From the NCBI RefSeq assembly GCF_019458805.1, contig NZ_JAIBOA010000010.1, positions 213,303 to 277,302 on the forward strand: a stretch of DNA of 64,000 nucleotides, in the 5' to 3' direction. Every line of letters starts with the position of its first letter. Positions within the stretch are counted from its first letter, which is position 1. This document shows, piece after piece, positions 52,333 through 61,123 of the stretch. The stretch is from Actinomadura parmotrematis. Lineage in GTDB: Bacteria > Actinomycetota > Actinomycetes > Streptosporangiales > Streptosporangiaceae. The position numbers and the translations under genes are program-made. A model generated the notes under the pieces. That model saw nothing but the letters and a program-made list of their open reading frames with translations. It was not told the origin of the DNA and searched no databases.

Positions 52333-53538
52333 TCACCAGACGACGCGGAGCTCTTCGAGGCCGCTCACCATCAGCCCGGTCCGGCGCGGCGGCTCCGCGC
52401 CGGGGTCGGCGAGCCGCAGGCCGGGGAAGGCGCGGAGCAGCGTGCCGAGGGCGATCTGCAGTTCGGCGCGGGCGAGCGCGGCGCCGAGGCAGAAGTGGGG
52501 GCCGAGGCCGAAGGACAGGTGCGGGTTCGGGTGGCGACCGACGTCGAGCTCCTCGGCGTCGGCGAAGCGGGCGGCGTCGCGGTTGGCGGCCATGACGCCG
52601 GCGAGCACCATCTCGCCCGCCCCGATCGTGACGCCGCTCAGCTCGACGTCCTCGCGGGCGAAGCGCTGGCGGTCCACGTCGCCGAGCGTCTGGAAGCGCA
52701 GCAGCTCCTCGACGGCCGGCTCGACCAGCGCCGGGTCCGACCTGATCCGGTCGGCCTGGGCGGGGTCGCGCAGGAGCTGCAGGACGCTGAGGCCGATCGC
52801 GTTGATCGTCGACTCGTGGCCGCCGATGAGCAGCCCGACGGCGAGGTAGACGAGCTCGGTCTCGGTGAGCCGCCGCTCGCCGTCGCTGGCGGCGACGAGG
52901 GCGCTCAGCAGGTCGGTGCCGGGGCGCTCGCGCTTGCGCGCCACCATGTCGGTGAAGTAGCCGATCAGCCCGCCCCAGGCCGCGACGACCTCGTCGCGGC
53001 TGTAGGCGGTGACCGACAGGGTCCGGTCGGACCAGCCCCGGAACTTCTCGGCGTCCTCGGCCGGGACGCCGAGCAGCTCGCAGATCACCGTGATCGGCAG
53101 CGGCGCGGCGAACATCTCGACGAGGTCGGCCGGCGGCCCGTGGCGGCGGAGGCCCTCCACCAGCCCGTCGGTGAGCCGCTGGATGGCGGGGCGCATCGCG
53201 TCGATGCGGCGGGGCGTGAACTCGCTGCCGACGACGGCCCGCAGCGCCCGGTGCGGGGCGCCGTCCATGCCGAGCGTGCGGGCCTCGCCCGCCTCGTTCG
53301 GCGGGGTGGCGCGGTCGCCGTGCCGGCCGGACGAGCCGCCGGGGTTGAACAGGCGGCTGAAGCGCGGGTCGGACAGGACCGCGGCGACGTCGTCGTAGCG
53401 GGTGACCAGCCAGGCGTCCTCGCCGTTGGGGAGGCGGACGGGGCAGACCGGCTCGCTCTCGCGGAGCCGGCGGAGGCGCTCCGCCGCGCCCGGACCCATG
53501 ATGTCGTCGAGGAGGTGGGGCTCGCGTGGCCGGACCAT
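52333..53538 (-). CDS. Cytochrome P450
   Basis: A 401-residue bacterial class I P450 with canonical parts: I-helix VGLLIGGHESTINAIG, ExxR as EELLRF, and heme loop FGLGPHFCLGAALAR with C350. It needs separate ferredoxin and reductase partners, none of which is in the window. AAGGAG precedes the ATG. It lies 25 bases upstream of the second P450 in one operon with UbiA and the cyclase, so it is assigned to tailoring of the same product. Confidence 0.95.
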   Translation of the reverse strand: MVRPREPHLLDDIMGPGAAERLRRLRESEPVCPVRLPNGEDAWLVTRYDDVAAVLSDPRFSRLFNPGGSSGRHGDRATPPNEAGEARTLGMDGAPHRALRAVVGSEFTPRRIDAMRPAIQRLTDGLVEGLRRHGPPADLVEMFAAPLPITVICELLGVPAEDAEKFRGWSDRTLSVTAYSRDEVVAAWGGLIGYFTDMVARKRERPGTDLLSALVAASDGERRLTETELVYLAVGLLIGGHESTINAIGLSVLQLLRDPAQADRIRSDPALVEPAVEELLRFQTLGDVDRQRFAREDVELSGVTIGAGEMVLAGVMAANRDAARFADAEELDVGRHPNPHLSFGLGPHFCLGAALARAELQIALGTLLRAFPGLRLADPGAEPPRRTGLMVSGLEELRVVW

Positions 53539-53620
53539 CGGGCGGCTCCTTCCCGTCGTCGCCCCTCGACGATGGCACGGCGGCGGGGCCCGCGGACCGC
53601 CCGGTATCCCTAGTGTTGCC

Positions 53621-55285
53621 CTAGGAACTTCCTGAGGACGGGGCCGCGCCGCCGGGCTCGGCCGGGGCCTTGCGGGCCTTCTTCGGGATGGGCGCCTCCT
53701 TGAGGAACAGGCTCGCGACCAGCGGGATCACCAGGATCAGCGCGGCCAGCAGGAACACCTGGTGCATGACGTCGGCGAGGCCCTCGCGGACGGCGGCGAC
53801 GGCGGCGTCGAACTGCGGCTGCCGGGCCGGCGGCAGCTTCGCCCGCAGCGCCTCCAGCCGCCCGGGGTCGAACAGCGCCTGCACGTCCTGCCGCCCGCCG
53901 CCGCTCCCGCCGCTCCCGCCGCCGGCGAGGGCGTCCGGCGGGAGGTGCGCGGCGGCGAGGCGCTCGCGCACCCGGTCCGCCATCCCGCCGGTCAGCACGG
54001 CGCCGAGCAGCACGACCGCGACGGTCCCGCCGAGGTTGCGCCAGAAGTTGACCTGGCTCGTCGCCACGCCCACCACCCCGCCCGGCAGGGCCGCCTGCAC
54101 GATGGCGGTGGACAGCGGCCAGACGAGGCCCATGCCGGCGCCGGTGAGGGCGAGCGCGGCGACGACCGTCCCGTGCCCGGTGTCCGGCCGGGTCGCCGAC
54201 AGCAGCCAGGTCCCGGCGATCATGCAGAGCACGCCGGCGGTGCCGAGGAAGCGGTAGCGGCGGACCCGGGCGAGGAGCTGCCCGGCGAGCGGCGCGGCGA
54301 CCAGCATCCCGACGAGCAGCGGCGCGAGCAGCGTGCCCGAGCCGGTCGCGCTCACCCCAAGCACGCCCTGGTAGAGCAGCGGCACGTAGACCGCGAGGCC
54401 GTACAGCCCGACCGAGGACAGGCCCGCGATGACGATCGCGAGGGTGAACACCGGCCGCCGGAACAGGCCGAGCGGCACGATCGGGTCGGCGGCGCGGTGC
54501 TCGGCGAGCAGCAGCACCGGCAGCGTCCCGGCCGACACCGCCAGCAGCCCCAGCATGAGCGGCGACGTCCACCCGTGGTCGCCGCTGATCGACAGGGCGA
54601 CCAGCAGCGGCACGACCGTCGCGGTGAGCAGGACGCCGCCGGCGAGGTCCAGGTGGCGGCGGTCGCCGCGGTTGGGCAGGTAGGGCAGGAACGCGACGGC
54701 GAGCGCGGTCGCCAGGAGCCCGACCGGCACGTTGATGTAGAAGATCCACCGCCAGCCCCAGCCGTCGGTGATGTAGCCGCCGAGGGCGGGCGCCGCCGCC
54801 GACGCGAGCCCGATGATGGCGCTGAACGCGCCGTGCAGCATGACCCGCTGGCGGAGCGGCCAGATGTCGGCGAGCACCGCGAACGTCACCGCGGTCAGCA
54901 CCCCGCCGAAGACGCCCTGCACGCCGCGCATGGCGACGAGGACGAGCGCCGTCGAGGACGCCCCGACCAGCCAGGAGGTGACGAGGAACCCGGCGAGGCC
55001 GCCCACCACCAGCGGCTTGCGGCCGAACAGGTCGCCGAGCTTGCCGGCGATCGGGATGACCACCGTGGAGGTCACCAGGTAGGCGGTGGTGACCCAGGAG
55101 TAGTAGCCGAGCGCCCCGAGCTCGCCGAGGATGCGCGGCATCGCGGTGCCGACGATCGTCCCGTCGAGCGCGACGACGAGCAGCGCGATCGCGACGCCCA
55201 CCGTCGCCGCGACGCGCCGGGCGGCCGGCAGGCCGGGCGCGCCCGGCGCGGTGTCGCGGACCGTCCCCTCGGTCCCGTCAGCCAC
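53621..55285 (-). CDS. DHA2-family MFS drug exporter
   Basis: A 554-residue 14-helix transporter of the EmrB/QacA type: LVVALDGTIVGTAMPRILGELG (motif D1-like), GKLGDLFGRKPLVVGG (motif A) and VGVATSQVNFWRNLGGTVAVV (motif C region). It has an extracytoplasmic loop with a Gly/Ser tract around residue 450. The GTG start overlaps the MarR stop by eight bases. It probably exports the cluster product, giving self-resistance under MarR control. Confidence 0.93.
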   Translation of the reverse strand: MADGTEGTVRDTAPGAPGLPAARRVAATVGVAIALLVVALDGTIVGTAMPRILGELGALGYYSWVTTAYLVTSTVVIPIAGKLGDLFGRKPLVVGGLAGFLVTSWLVGASSTALVLVAMRGVQGVFGGVLTAVTFAVLADIWPLRQRVMLHGAFSAIIGLASAAAPALGGYITDGWGWRWIFYINVPVGLLATALAVAFLPYLPNRGDRRHLDLAGGVLLTATVVPLLVALSISGDHGWTSPLMLGLLAVSAGTLPVLLLAEHRAADPIVPLGLFRRPVFTLAIVIAGLSSVGLYGLAVYVPLLYQGVLGVSATGSGTLLAPLLVGMLVAAPLAGQLLARVRRYRFLGTAGVLCMIAGTWLLSATRPDTGHGTVVAALALTGAGMGLVWPLSTAIVQAALPGGVVGVATSQVNFWRNLGGTVAVVLLGAVLTGGMADRVRERLAAAHLPPDALAGGGSGGSGGGRQDVQALFDPGRLEALRAKLPPARQPQFDAAVAAVREGLADVMHQVFLLAALILVIPLVASLFLKEAPIPKKARKAPAEPGGAAPSSGSS

Positions 55286-55955
55286 GGCCCCTCCCCGTGC
55301 CGCGGTCGCGGGCGCGCCGGGCGGGCGCGCGCCCCTCGCCGGCGGCGCCCGCCGGGCCGTCCGTGCCGTCCGGCCCGTCCCCGGGACTGCTGCGGGCGGC
55401 CTTGGCCTCGGCCGTCGCGCTCTTGATGTTCGCCAGCAGCCGCAGGCAGAGGTGGCGGAGCCGGACGAGCTCCGCCTCGCCGATGCCCTCGGTGACGCCG
55501 CGCTGCTGCGCCACCCGCCGCGGCCAGATCTCGTCCACCCGCTCGCGGCCCTTGGCGGTGAGCCGGGCGCGGACGAGGCGGCGGTCGGCGCTGTCCTGGC
55601 CGCGGCGGGCCAGGCCGTCGGCCTCCAGCCCGTCGATGAGGCCGGTCAGCGACGGCGGCGCGATCTCCAGGAAGTCGGCGAGCTGGACGAGCGGCATCCC
55701 GGCCGGCTGCTGGCGCAGCACCAGCAGGATCTGCAACCGCGCCTCGCTGAGGCCGTGCGCGGCCGCCCAGCGCTCCATCGTGGTCCGGCTGACGCGGGCG
55801 GCCCGCCCGATCGCCGAGAACGCCTCGACGACCGCGAGCACCTCGGGCGGCAGGTCCGCGCCGACGAGGGCGCGCACCCGCGGGTCGTAGAGCAGGCCGT
55901 CGCCGTCCTCGGCCAAGCCGTCCGGGACGCGGACGCGGGGGGCGGGGTCGTCCAT
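55278..55955 (-). CDS. MarR family regulator of the terpenoid cluster
   Basis: A 225-residue winged-helix regulator: HGLSEARLQILLVLRQQPAG, the recognition helix PPSLTGLIDGLEADGL, and the wing RRGQDSADRRLVRARLTAKG. The ATG at 55955 is chosen because AAGGAG lies four bases upstream; an in-frame ATG at 55979 has none. It is the first gene of the leftward operon, with a palindrome just upstream, so it probably represses its own operon and perhaps the divergent radical SAM operon until the product or a precursor binds. Confidence 0.92.
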   Translation of the reverse strand: MDDPAPRVRVPDGLAEDGDGLLYDPRVRALVGADLPPEVLAVVEAFSAIGRAARVSRTTMERWAAAHGLSEARLQILLVLRQQPAGMPLVQLADFLEIAPPSLTGLIDGLEADGLARRGQDSADRRLVRARLTAKGRERVDEIWPRRVAQQRGVTEGIGEAELVRLRHLCLRLLANIKSATAEAKAARSSPGDGPDGTDGPAGAAGEGRAPARRARDRGTGRGRG

Positions 55956-55963
55956 CGAACTCC

Positions 55964-55990
55964 TTAGGTCCCTGTTCATGAGGAACCTAA
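55964..55990. promoter_or_regulatory. Palindromic operator in the divergent cluster promoter
   Basis: Arms TTAGGTCCC (55964-55972) and GGAACCTAA (55982-55990) match at 8 of 9 positions around a 9-base spacer, directly upstream of the MarR start. A related half-site, CCTAAGGAATCC, lies at about 56047-56058 nearer the divergent operon. The likely ligand is the MarR protein itself. Confidence 0.6.
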
Positions 55991-56079
55991 CTATAGGCGC
56001 CGGCGCGCCGCCGCCCCGGACCCGCTATGGGATCTCGCAGCACCGGCCTAAGGAATCCAACGGCCGCCTTCCGATTCCG

Positions 56080-56108
56080 TTGACACTTCGCGCACCGCTC
56101 CCAAAGAT
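56080..56108 (+). promoter_or_regulatory. Candidate promoter of the radical SAM operon
   Basis: TTGACA at 56080-56085 is a consensus -35 hexamer; AAAGAT at 56103-56108 is a weak -10 after a 17-base spacer. It lies 35 bases before the radical SAM start. The inverted pair CAACGG (56058-56063) and CCGTTG (56077-56082) overlaps its -35. Confidence 0.4.
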
Positions 56109-56142
56109 CCGATATCAGCGCCCATGGAAGAGGGACGGGAAA

Positions 56143-58062
56143 ATGTTCGAAATTCGCTTGGTCCAGCAGGCCGCCTGGGACGTTCCCGTCGACAGTATGC
56201 CGCTGGCCTCGGGATATCTGAAGGCCGTCCTGGACTCCCGGGACGACCTCGGCACCGAGACCAACACCGAGATCTGTAATTTCCGGGGCGGTGCGAAACT
56301 CACCGAAATGGCCCGCGAATTGCTGGGCGACGGCCGCGCCCCCGATCTGGTGGCGTTCTCGGTGCTCGGCTGGAACTACCGCAGCTTCGGCTGCCTGGCC
56401 GAGACCTACAAGCAGCTGAACCCGCGCGGGACGGTGGTGTTCGGCGGCGTCCACGTCGCCAACCAGGCCGAGCGGGTGTTCCGCGAGTTCCCCTGCGTGG
56501 ACGTGGTCGTCAACGGCGAGGGCGAGCTGACGTTCGCCGACCTCGTCGGGTACCTGCTGGAGCGGCGCGGCGACCTCGACCCCGCGCACGTGCAGGGGCT
56601 GTCCTACCGCCGGCCCGACGGCACGGTGGAGACCACGCCGGACCGGCCGCGCATCGAGGACCTCGACATCATCCCCTCGCCGTTCCTGACCGGCGCGATC
56701 CCGATGACGAACGCCGCCGGCGGGTTCCGCTACGACGTCGCCCTGATGGAGACCAACCGCGGCTGCCCCTACAAGTGCTCGTTCTGCTACTGGGGCGGCG
56801 CGGTCGGGCAGCGGGTGCGGTCGTTCTCCCGGCAGCGCCTCGCCGAGGAGCTCGACTACTTCGGGTTCCACAAGGCGCCCGTGGTGTGCCTCTGCGACGC
56901 CAACTTCGGGCTGCTGGAGGCCGACGAGGAGTTCGTCGAGGACCTCATCGGGACGCGCCGCAAGTACGGGTACCCGAGGGCGCTGGAGAGCAGCTGGGCC
57001 AAGAACAAGTCCGAGCGGTTCCGCCGGATCGTCACGGCCCTGAAGGAGCACGACTTCCACAGCTCGTTCATGCTGTCGCTGCAGACGCTGTCCAGCGACG
57101 CGCTGACGGCGATGGACCGCAAGAACATGAAGCTCAACCAGTGGGAGAGCCTGGTCGACTGGCTGGCGGGCGAGGGCATGGACTGCGTCGGCGAGCTGAT
57201 CTGGGGCGCGCCCGGCGAGACGCCCGAGAGCTTCCTCGCCGGCTACGACCGGCTGTCGGAGCGGCTGACCCGCACGGCGGTCTACCCGCTGCTCCTGCTG
57301 CCCAACACCGCCTACACCGACCAGCGCGAGCTGCACGGCTTCGTCACCGTCCGCGGCGACGACGACGACTTCGAGTACGTGCTGACGAGCCGCGGCGCGA
57401 CGCTCGCCGAGTCGCTGCGGATGCAGCGGTTCGTGTTCTGGGCGCGGCTGCTGGACGAGAACCACTATCTGCACCACGTGTGGGCGCCGGCCCGGACGCT
57501 CACCGGGCTGACCCAGTCGCAGATCATCACCGGGCTGATGGAGCACTTCGAGGCGGCGCCGGAGCCGGCGGCGGCGGCGTTCCTGGACCTGATCCCGGTG
57601 CTCGCCGAGTCGCCGGGCGTGGTGCGGGCGCTCCGCGCGCTCTACGAGTCGCCGGAGCTGGAGGAGATCGTCGCGCGCTGGTGGCGGACGGTGATGGTGC
57701 CGGCCTTCCCGCCCGCGTGGCGCGGGTTCGCGGCCGCGCTGTACGAGTTCGAGCGCTGGTCGCGGCCGCTGTACGTGCAGCCCGGCCGGGCGCTGCCGGC
57801 GGGCTGGCGGCAGGACGGCCCGGACGCCTACGTGAGCGAGCCGGTGCCGTTCGCCGTGGACGTCGCCGCGCTGCTGGAGCGCGGCGTCACCCCGGCGTCG
57901 CCGCCGCCGGAGCCCGAGGGCGCGTCGTACGTGTTCCGCAGCCCCGCCGGGTTCTACTACAACGCCGACAACCACGAGATCTCGCGCGGCTACCGCGGCC
58001 TCGCCCGCGACGTCCGCCAGGCCGACTTCGGCCGGGTCCCCGCCGCTCCCCCGTCGGCGTGA
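56143..58062 (+). CDS. B12-type radical SAM enzyme, putative C-methyltransferase
   Basis: A 639-residue class B radical SAM protein. The N-terminal cobalamin-binding-like domain (about 1-170) has FGGVHVANQAERVFREF and VVNGEGELTFADLV. The radical SAM core has CPYKCSFC (C208, C212, C215). A C-terminal domain of about 250 residues ends in SYVFRSPAGFYYN. Such enzymes methylate unactivated carbons or rearrange skeletons. The ATG at 56143 has AGGGACGG upstream; the open frame back to 55978 crosses the promoter. The cobQ/cobD genes at 18 kb show the cell can make its cofactor. Confidence 0.88.
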   Translation: MFEIRLVQQAAWDVPVDSMPLASGYLKAVLDSRDDLGTETNTEICNFRGGAKLTEMARELLGDGRAPDLVAFSVLGWNYRSFGCLAETYKQLNPRGTVVFGGVHVANQAERVFREFPCVDVVVNGEGELTFADLVGYLLERRGDLDPAHVQGLSYRRPDGTVETTPDRPRIEDLDIIPSPFLTGAIPMTNAAGGFRYDVALMETNRGCPYKCSFCYWGGAVGQRVRSFSRQRLAEELDYFGFHKAPVVCLCDANFGLLEADEEFVEDLIGTRRKYGYPRALESSWAKNKSERFRRIVTALKEHDFHSSFMLSLQTLSSDALTAMDRKNMKLNQWESLVDWLAGEGMDCVGELIWGAPGETPESFLAGYDRLSERLTRTAVYPLLLLPNTAYTDQRELHGFVTVRGDDDDFEYVLTSRGATLAESLRMQRFVFWARLLDENHYLHHVWAPARTLTGLTQSQIITGLMEHFEAAPEPAAAAFLDLIPVLAESPGVVRALRALYESPELEEIVARWWRTVMVPAFPPAWRGFAAALYEFERWSRPLYVQPGRALPAGWRQDGPDAYVSEPVPFAVDVAALLERGVTPASPPPEPEGASYVFRSPAGFYYNADNHEISRGYRGLARDVRQADFGRVPAAPPSA

Positions 58063-59177
58063 CCCCGCTCCGGCCCTCCGACGAACCCGTCGCCCGGCTC
58101 GTCCGGGCGGCGGGCGGCGACGCCGGGGACCGCGACGCGGCGGTGGCCGCGCTCGGCGCGGCGGCGGTGGCGGGCCTGCTGGTGGAGGAGGTGCTCGCCC
58201 GCTGCGACCCGCTGCCCGCCGACCGGCCGGTGCGGCTCGGCCTGGACCTCCTGCACGGCGACCTCGTCCTGCACCACGGCCTCACCGTCGCCGCGGGCGG
58301 CGTCACCGCCGAGGCGGGCGCGCCGGACGGGCCGGCCGGCCGGATCCGCTGCTCCCTGACCGGGCTGCTGCGGGCGCTGTACGGGACGCGGCGAGGCCTG
58401 CCCGACGTCGAGGTGGAGATGTGCTGGCCGCCGCTGGAGGCGGTACCGGGCTGGATCGGCGCGGCGTCGCGCGCGACCGAGTGCGTCCTCGGCGCGTTCG
58501 GGCCGGGCGACGCGGGCCTGGACCGGCTCGCCGTCCGCTACGGGTCGGACAAGTGGGGCGCGCTGCACTGGTACACCCCGCACTACGACCGGCACTTCGC
58601 CGCGCTGCGCGACGAGCCCGTCCGCCTGCTGGAGATCGGCGTCGGCGGGTACGCCGACCCGGACGCCGGCGGCGCGTCGCTGCGCATGTGGCAGCGCTAC
58701 TTCCGGCGCGGGCTGATCTACGGGCTGGACGTGTTCGCCAAGCCGGGCGTGACCGGCCCGCGGATCCGGGTGCTGCGGGGCGACCAGGCCGACCCGGACC
58801 TGCTGGCGGAGATCGGCCGCGGGCTCGGCCCGTTCGACATCGTCATCGACGACGGCAGCCACGTGTCCCGGGACGTCCTCGCCTCGCTGCGCGGCCTGTT
58901 CCCCCACCTGCGGCCCGGCGGCCTGTACGCCGTCGAGGACCTCCAGACGTCGTACTGGCCGGCGTTCGGCGGCGGCCCGCCGGACGGCCCGGCCGAGACG
59001 ACGGTCGGGTTCCTCGCCGCGCTCGTGGACGGCCTGCACCACCAGGAGCGCGGCGGCGAGCCGGGCCCCTTCGACCGGACCGTGGCGGGCCTGCACTGCT
59101 ACCGCGGCCTCGCCGTCGTCGAGAAGGGCGCCAACACCGGGCCGGGCGCGCCCGCGTGGGTGCCGAGGGAGGCGTGA
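58059..59177 (+). CDS. MycE-like sugar O-methyltransferase
   Basis: A 372-residue SAM-dependent methyltransferase. The second half matches the MycE type: LAVRYGSDKWGALHWYTPHY, VRLLEIGVGGYADPDAGGAS (SAM motif I), FDIVIDDGSHVSRDVLAS with acidic metal ligands, and GGLYAVEDLQTSYWP. The N-terminal part serves for multimer formation and substrate cover in MycE. MycE methylates the 2''-hydroxyl of a deoxysugar in a macrolide. The GTG start overlaps the radical SAM stop (GTGA). It therefore probably methylates the sugar added by the next gene product. Confidence 0.85.
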   Translation: MTPLRPSDEPVARLVRAAGGDAGDRDAAVAALGAAAVAGLLVEEVLARCDPLPADRPVRLGLDLLHGDLVLHHGLTVAAGGVTAEAGAPDGPAGRIRCSLTGLLRALYGTRRGLPDVEVEMCWPPLEAVPGWIGAASRATECVLGAFGPGDAGLDRLAVRYGSDKWGALHWYTPHYDRHFAALRDEPVRLLEIGVGGYADPDAGGASLRMWQRYFRRGLIYGLDVFAKPGVTGPRIRVLRGDQADPDLLAEIGRGLGPFDIVIDDGSHVSRDVLASLRGLFPHLRPGGLYAVEDLQTSYWPAFGGGPPDGPAETTVGFLAALVDGLHHQERGGEPGPFDRTVAGLHCYRGLAVVEKGANTGPGAPAWVPREA

Positions 59178-59180
59178 GCG

Positions 59181-60323
59181 GTGCGGATCCTGGTCTGCGC
59201 GATCGGCCAGCTCGGCCACCTCAACCCGATGATCGCGATCGCGCTGCGGCTGCGCGCCGCCGGCCACGACGCGCGGATCGCGACCGGCCCCGGCGTGGCG
59301 GGGTACGCCCGCGCGGCGGGCGTCCCGGCGCTGGCGATGGGCACCGGCGGGGAACTGCGCAAGGACTTCGCCACCGAGGCCGAGGGGCGCGGCGCGGCGC
59401 TGCTCGACCGGGAGGCGCCGCGGTGGATCGGCGACCTGCTGGCGTACGCCGCGGACTGGCCGCCCGACCTGGTCGTCCGGCAGTGGATGGAGGGTGCGAG
59501 CCTCGTCGCCGCCGAGCGGCTCGGGGTGCCGCACGTGGTGTGCGAGGTGTGCCTGCGGCTGCCCGAGCGGTACCGCGAGTACGACCCGGCGGCGCGGACC
59601 GCCCGCGCCTACGGCGTGGCGCCCGGCTTCGCCGAGGGCAGCCTCTGGCTGAGCTGCTTCCCGCCGAGCTTCGCCCGGCCCGGCACGCCGCGCAAACCGC
59701 ACGAGCACCACGTCAAGCCGCTGCTGTACGACCGGCACGGCCCGCGGGGCGCGGACGGCCTCGCGGCCGGGGCGGACGGCGCGCCGCTCGTCTACGCGAC
59801 GCTCGGCACCATGTACAACCAGGTCCCGCACGTGTTCGAGAGCCTGGTGGAGGCGTTCGCCGGGGAGGACTACCGGGTCGTCATCAGCACCGGCCCGGAC
59901 CGCGATCCGGGGTCGGTGAAGGTGCGGTCGCTGCCGCCGAACGTGCGCGTCACCCGGTACGTGCCGAACTCCGCGATCGTCCCGCGCGCCGACGCGGTGA
60001 TCTCGCACGGCGGGTTCAGCACGGTGATGGCGGCGCTGGCGCACGGCGTCCCGCTCGGGCTCGTCCCGCTCGGCTCCGACCACGGCACGAACAGCGGCCG
60101 CTGCGTGGACCTCGGGGCGGGCCTCCGCTACCCGCACTGCCGGACCGAGCCCTACGTGCACGTCCCGCCCGCGGACGTGGCGGCCGGGCCGCTGCGGGAG
60201 ATGGCGCGCGAGCTGCTGGCCGACGGCCGCTACCGGGAGGCCGCCGGGCGGCTGCGCGACGAGATGGCGGCGCTGCCCGGCCACGACCGCGCCGTCGAGC
60301 TCATCGAGGCGGTGCCCCGCTAG
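59181..60323 (+). CDS. Family 1 glycosyltransferase (natural-product type)
   Basis: A 380-residue GT-B enzyme. The acceptor side starts with ILVCAIGQLGHLNPMIAIA. The nucleotide-sugar donor side contains VRVTRYVPNSAIVPRADAVISHGGFSTVM split over two strands and GVPLGLVPLGSDHGTNSGR, the usual donor-binding signature. It glycosylates small lipophilic acceptors. The GTG start lies three bases after the methyltransferase stop. No sugar-nucleotide genes are in the window, so the donor is unknown, but the methyltransferase pair points to a sugar with free 2- and 3-hydroxyls. Confidence 0.92.
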   Translation: MRILVCAIGQLGHLNPMIAIALRLRAAGHDARIATGPGVAGYARAAGVPALAMGTGGELRKDFATEAEGRGAALLDREAPRWIGDLLAYAADWPPDLVVRQWMEGASLVAAERLGVPHVVCEVCLRLPERYREYDPAARTARAYGVAPGFAEGSLWLSCFPPSFARPGTPRKPHEHHVKPLLYDRHGPRGADGLAAGADGAPLVYATLGTMYNQVPHVFESLVEAFAGEDYRVVISTGPDRDPGSVKVRSLPPNVRVTRYVPNSAIVPRADAVISHGGFSTVMAALAHGVPLGLVPLGSDHGTNSGRCVDLGAGLRYPHCRTEPYVHVPPADVAAGPLREMARELLADGRYREAAGRLRDEMAALPGHDRAVELIEAVPR

Positions 60324-61123
60324 CGGGGCGCCTTCCGCCAGAAGACGGCGGAGTGGTCGATCTCCTCCAGGTCGGCGGTCTCCCCCGCCGCGTCCAGGTG
60401 GTCGTGGACGGCCGCGCGGCACTCGTCGATGACGAGGTAGTCGTCCACGACGACGTACCCGCCGGCCGCGACCTTCGGGTAGAGCGCCGCGAGGGCGTCG
60501 CGGGTGGAGCCGTAGAGGTCGGCGTCCAGGCGGAGCAGGGCGAGCCGGTCGACGGGCGCGGCGGGGAGGGTGTCGCCGAACCAGCCGGGCAGGAACCGCA
60601 CCCGCTCGTCGAGGAGGCCGTAGGTGTCGAAGGCGTGCCGCACCTCCGCCAGGGAGGTGCCGCGCAGGAAGCGGGCGTAGGCGGAGTCCGCGGCCGCCCC
60701 GGCCAGGGCGCCGGCGATCCGGCCGGCGAGCGGCGAGTCGCCGCCGGGCTCGCCGGGGCGGGGGAAGCCGCGGAACGAGTCGGCCGCCCACACCGTCCGG
60801 TCGGTCCGGCCGTGCGCCTTCAGCAGGCCGCGCAGGAAGATCGTGGTGCCGCCGCGGGCGACGCCGGCCTCCAGCAGGTCGCCCGGGACGCCGTCCGCGA
60901 GGATCCGCCCGACCAGCGCCTCCAGGTGGTCGAGCCGGGCCAGGCCGACCATGGTGTGGGCGCGGCTCGGCCAGTCCGCGCCGGCCCGGCGCGCCGCCGC
61001 GTCGAAGCGGTCGCCGGGCCGCCACGGCGTCGGGATGGGCGGGTCCTCCTGGAGGAGGCCGAGCAGGCAGCGCTTCAGCAGGTCCAGGTAGAGCCGGGCG
61101 CCGGGGTCCGGCGGGGCGGTCAT
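60320..61123 (-). CDS. TylF/MycF-like macrocin-type O-methyltransferase
   Basis: A 267-residue SAM-dependent, metal-dependent methyltransferase of the TylF family: an early LYLDLLKRCLLGLL, RAHTMVGLARLDHLE, GDLLEAGVARGGTTIFLRG (motif I), VWAADSFRGFPRP, and LLRLDADLYGSTRDALAALYP with YVVVDDYLVIDECR carrying metal acids. TylF and MycF methylate a 3''-hydroxyl of a deoxysugar already methylated at 2''. Its stop overlaps the convergent glycosyltransferase stop by four bases, and it is coupled (ATGA) to the DUF3224 gene. Confidence 0.92.
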   Translation of the reverse strand: MTAPPDPGARLYLDLLKRCLLGLLQEDPPIPTPWRPGDRFDAAARRAGADWPSRAHTMVGLARLDHLEALVGRILADGVPGDLLEAGVARGGTTIFLRGLLKAHGRTDRTVWAADSFRGFPRPGEPGGDSPLAGRIAGALAGAAADSAYARFLRGTSLAEVRHAFDTYGLLDERVRFLPGWFGDTLPAAPVDRLALLRLDADLYGSTRDALAALYPKVAAGGYVVVDDYLVIDECRAAVHDHLDAAGETADLEEIDHSAVFWRKAPR

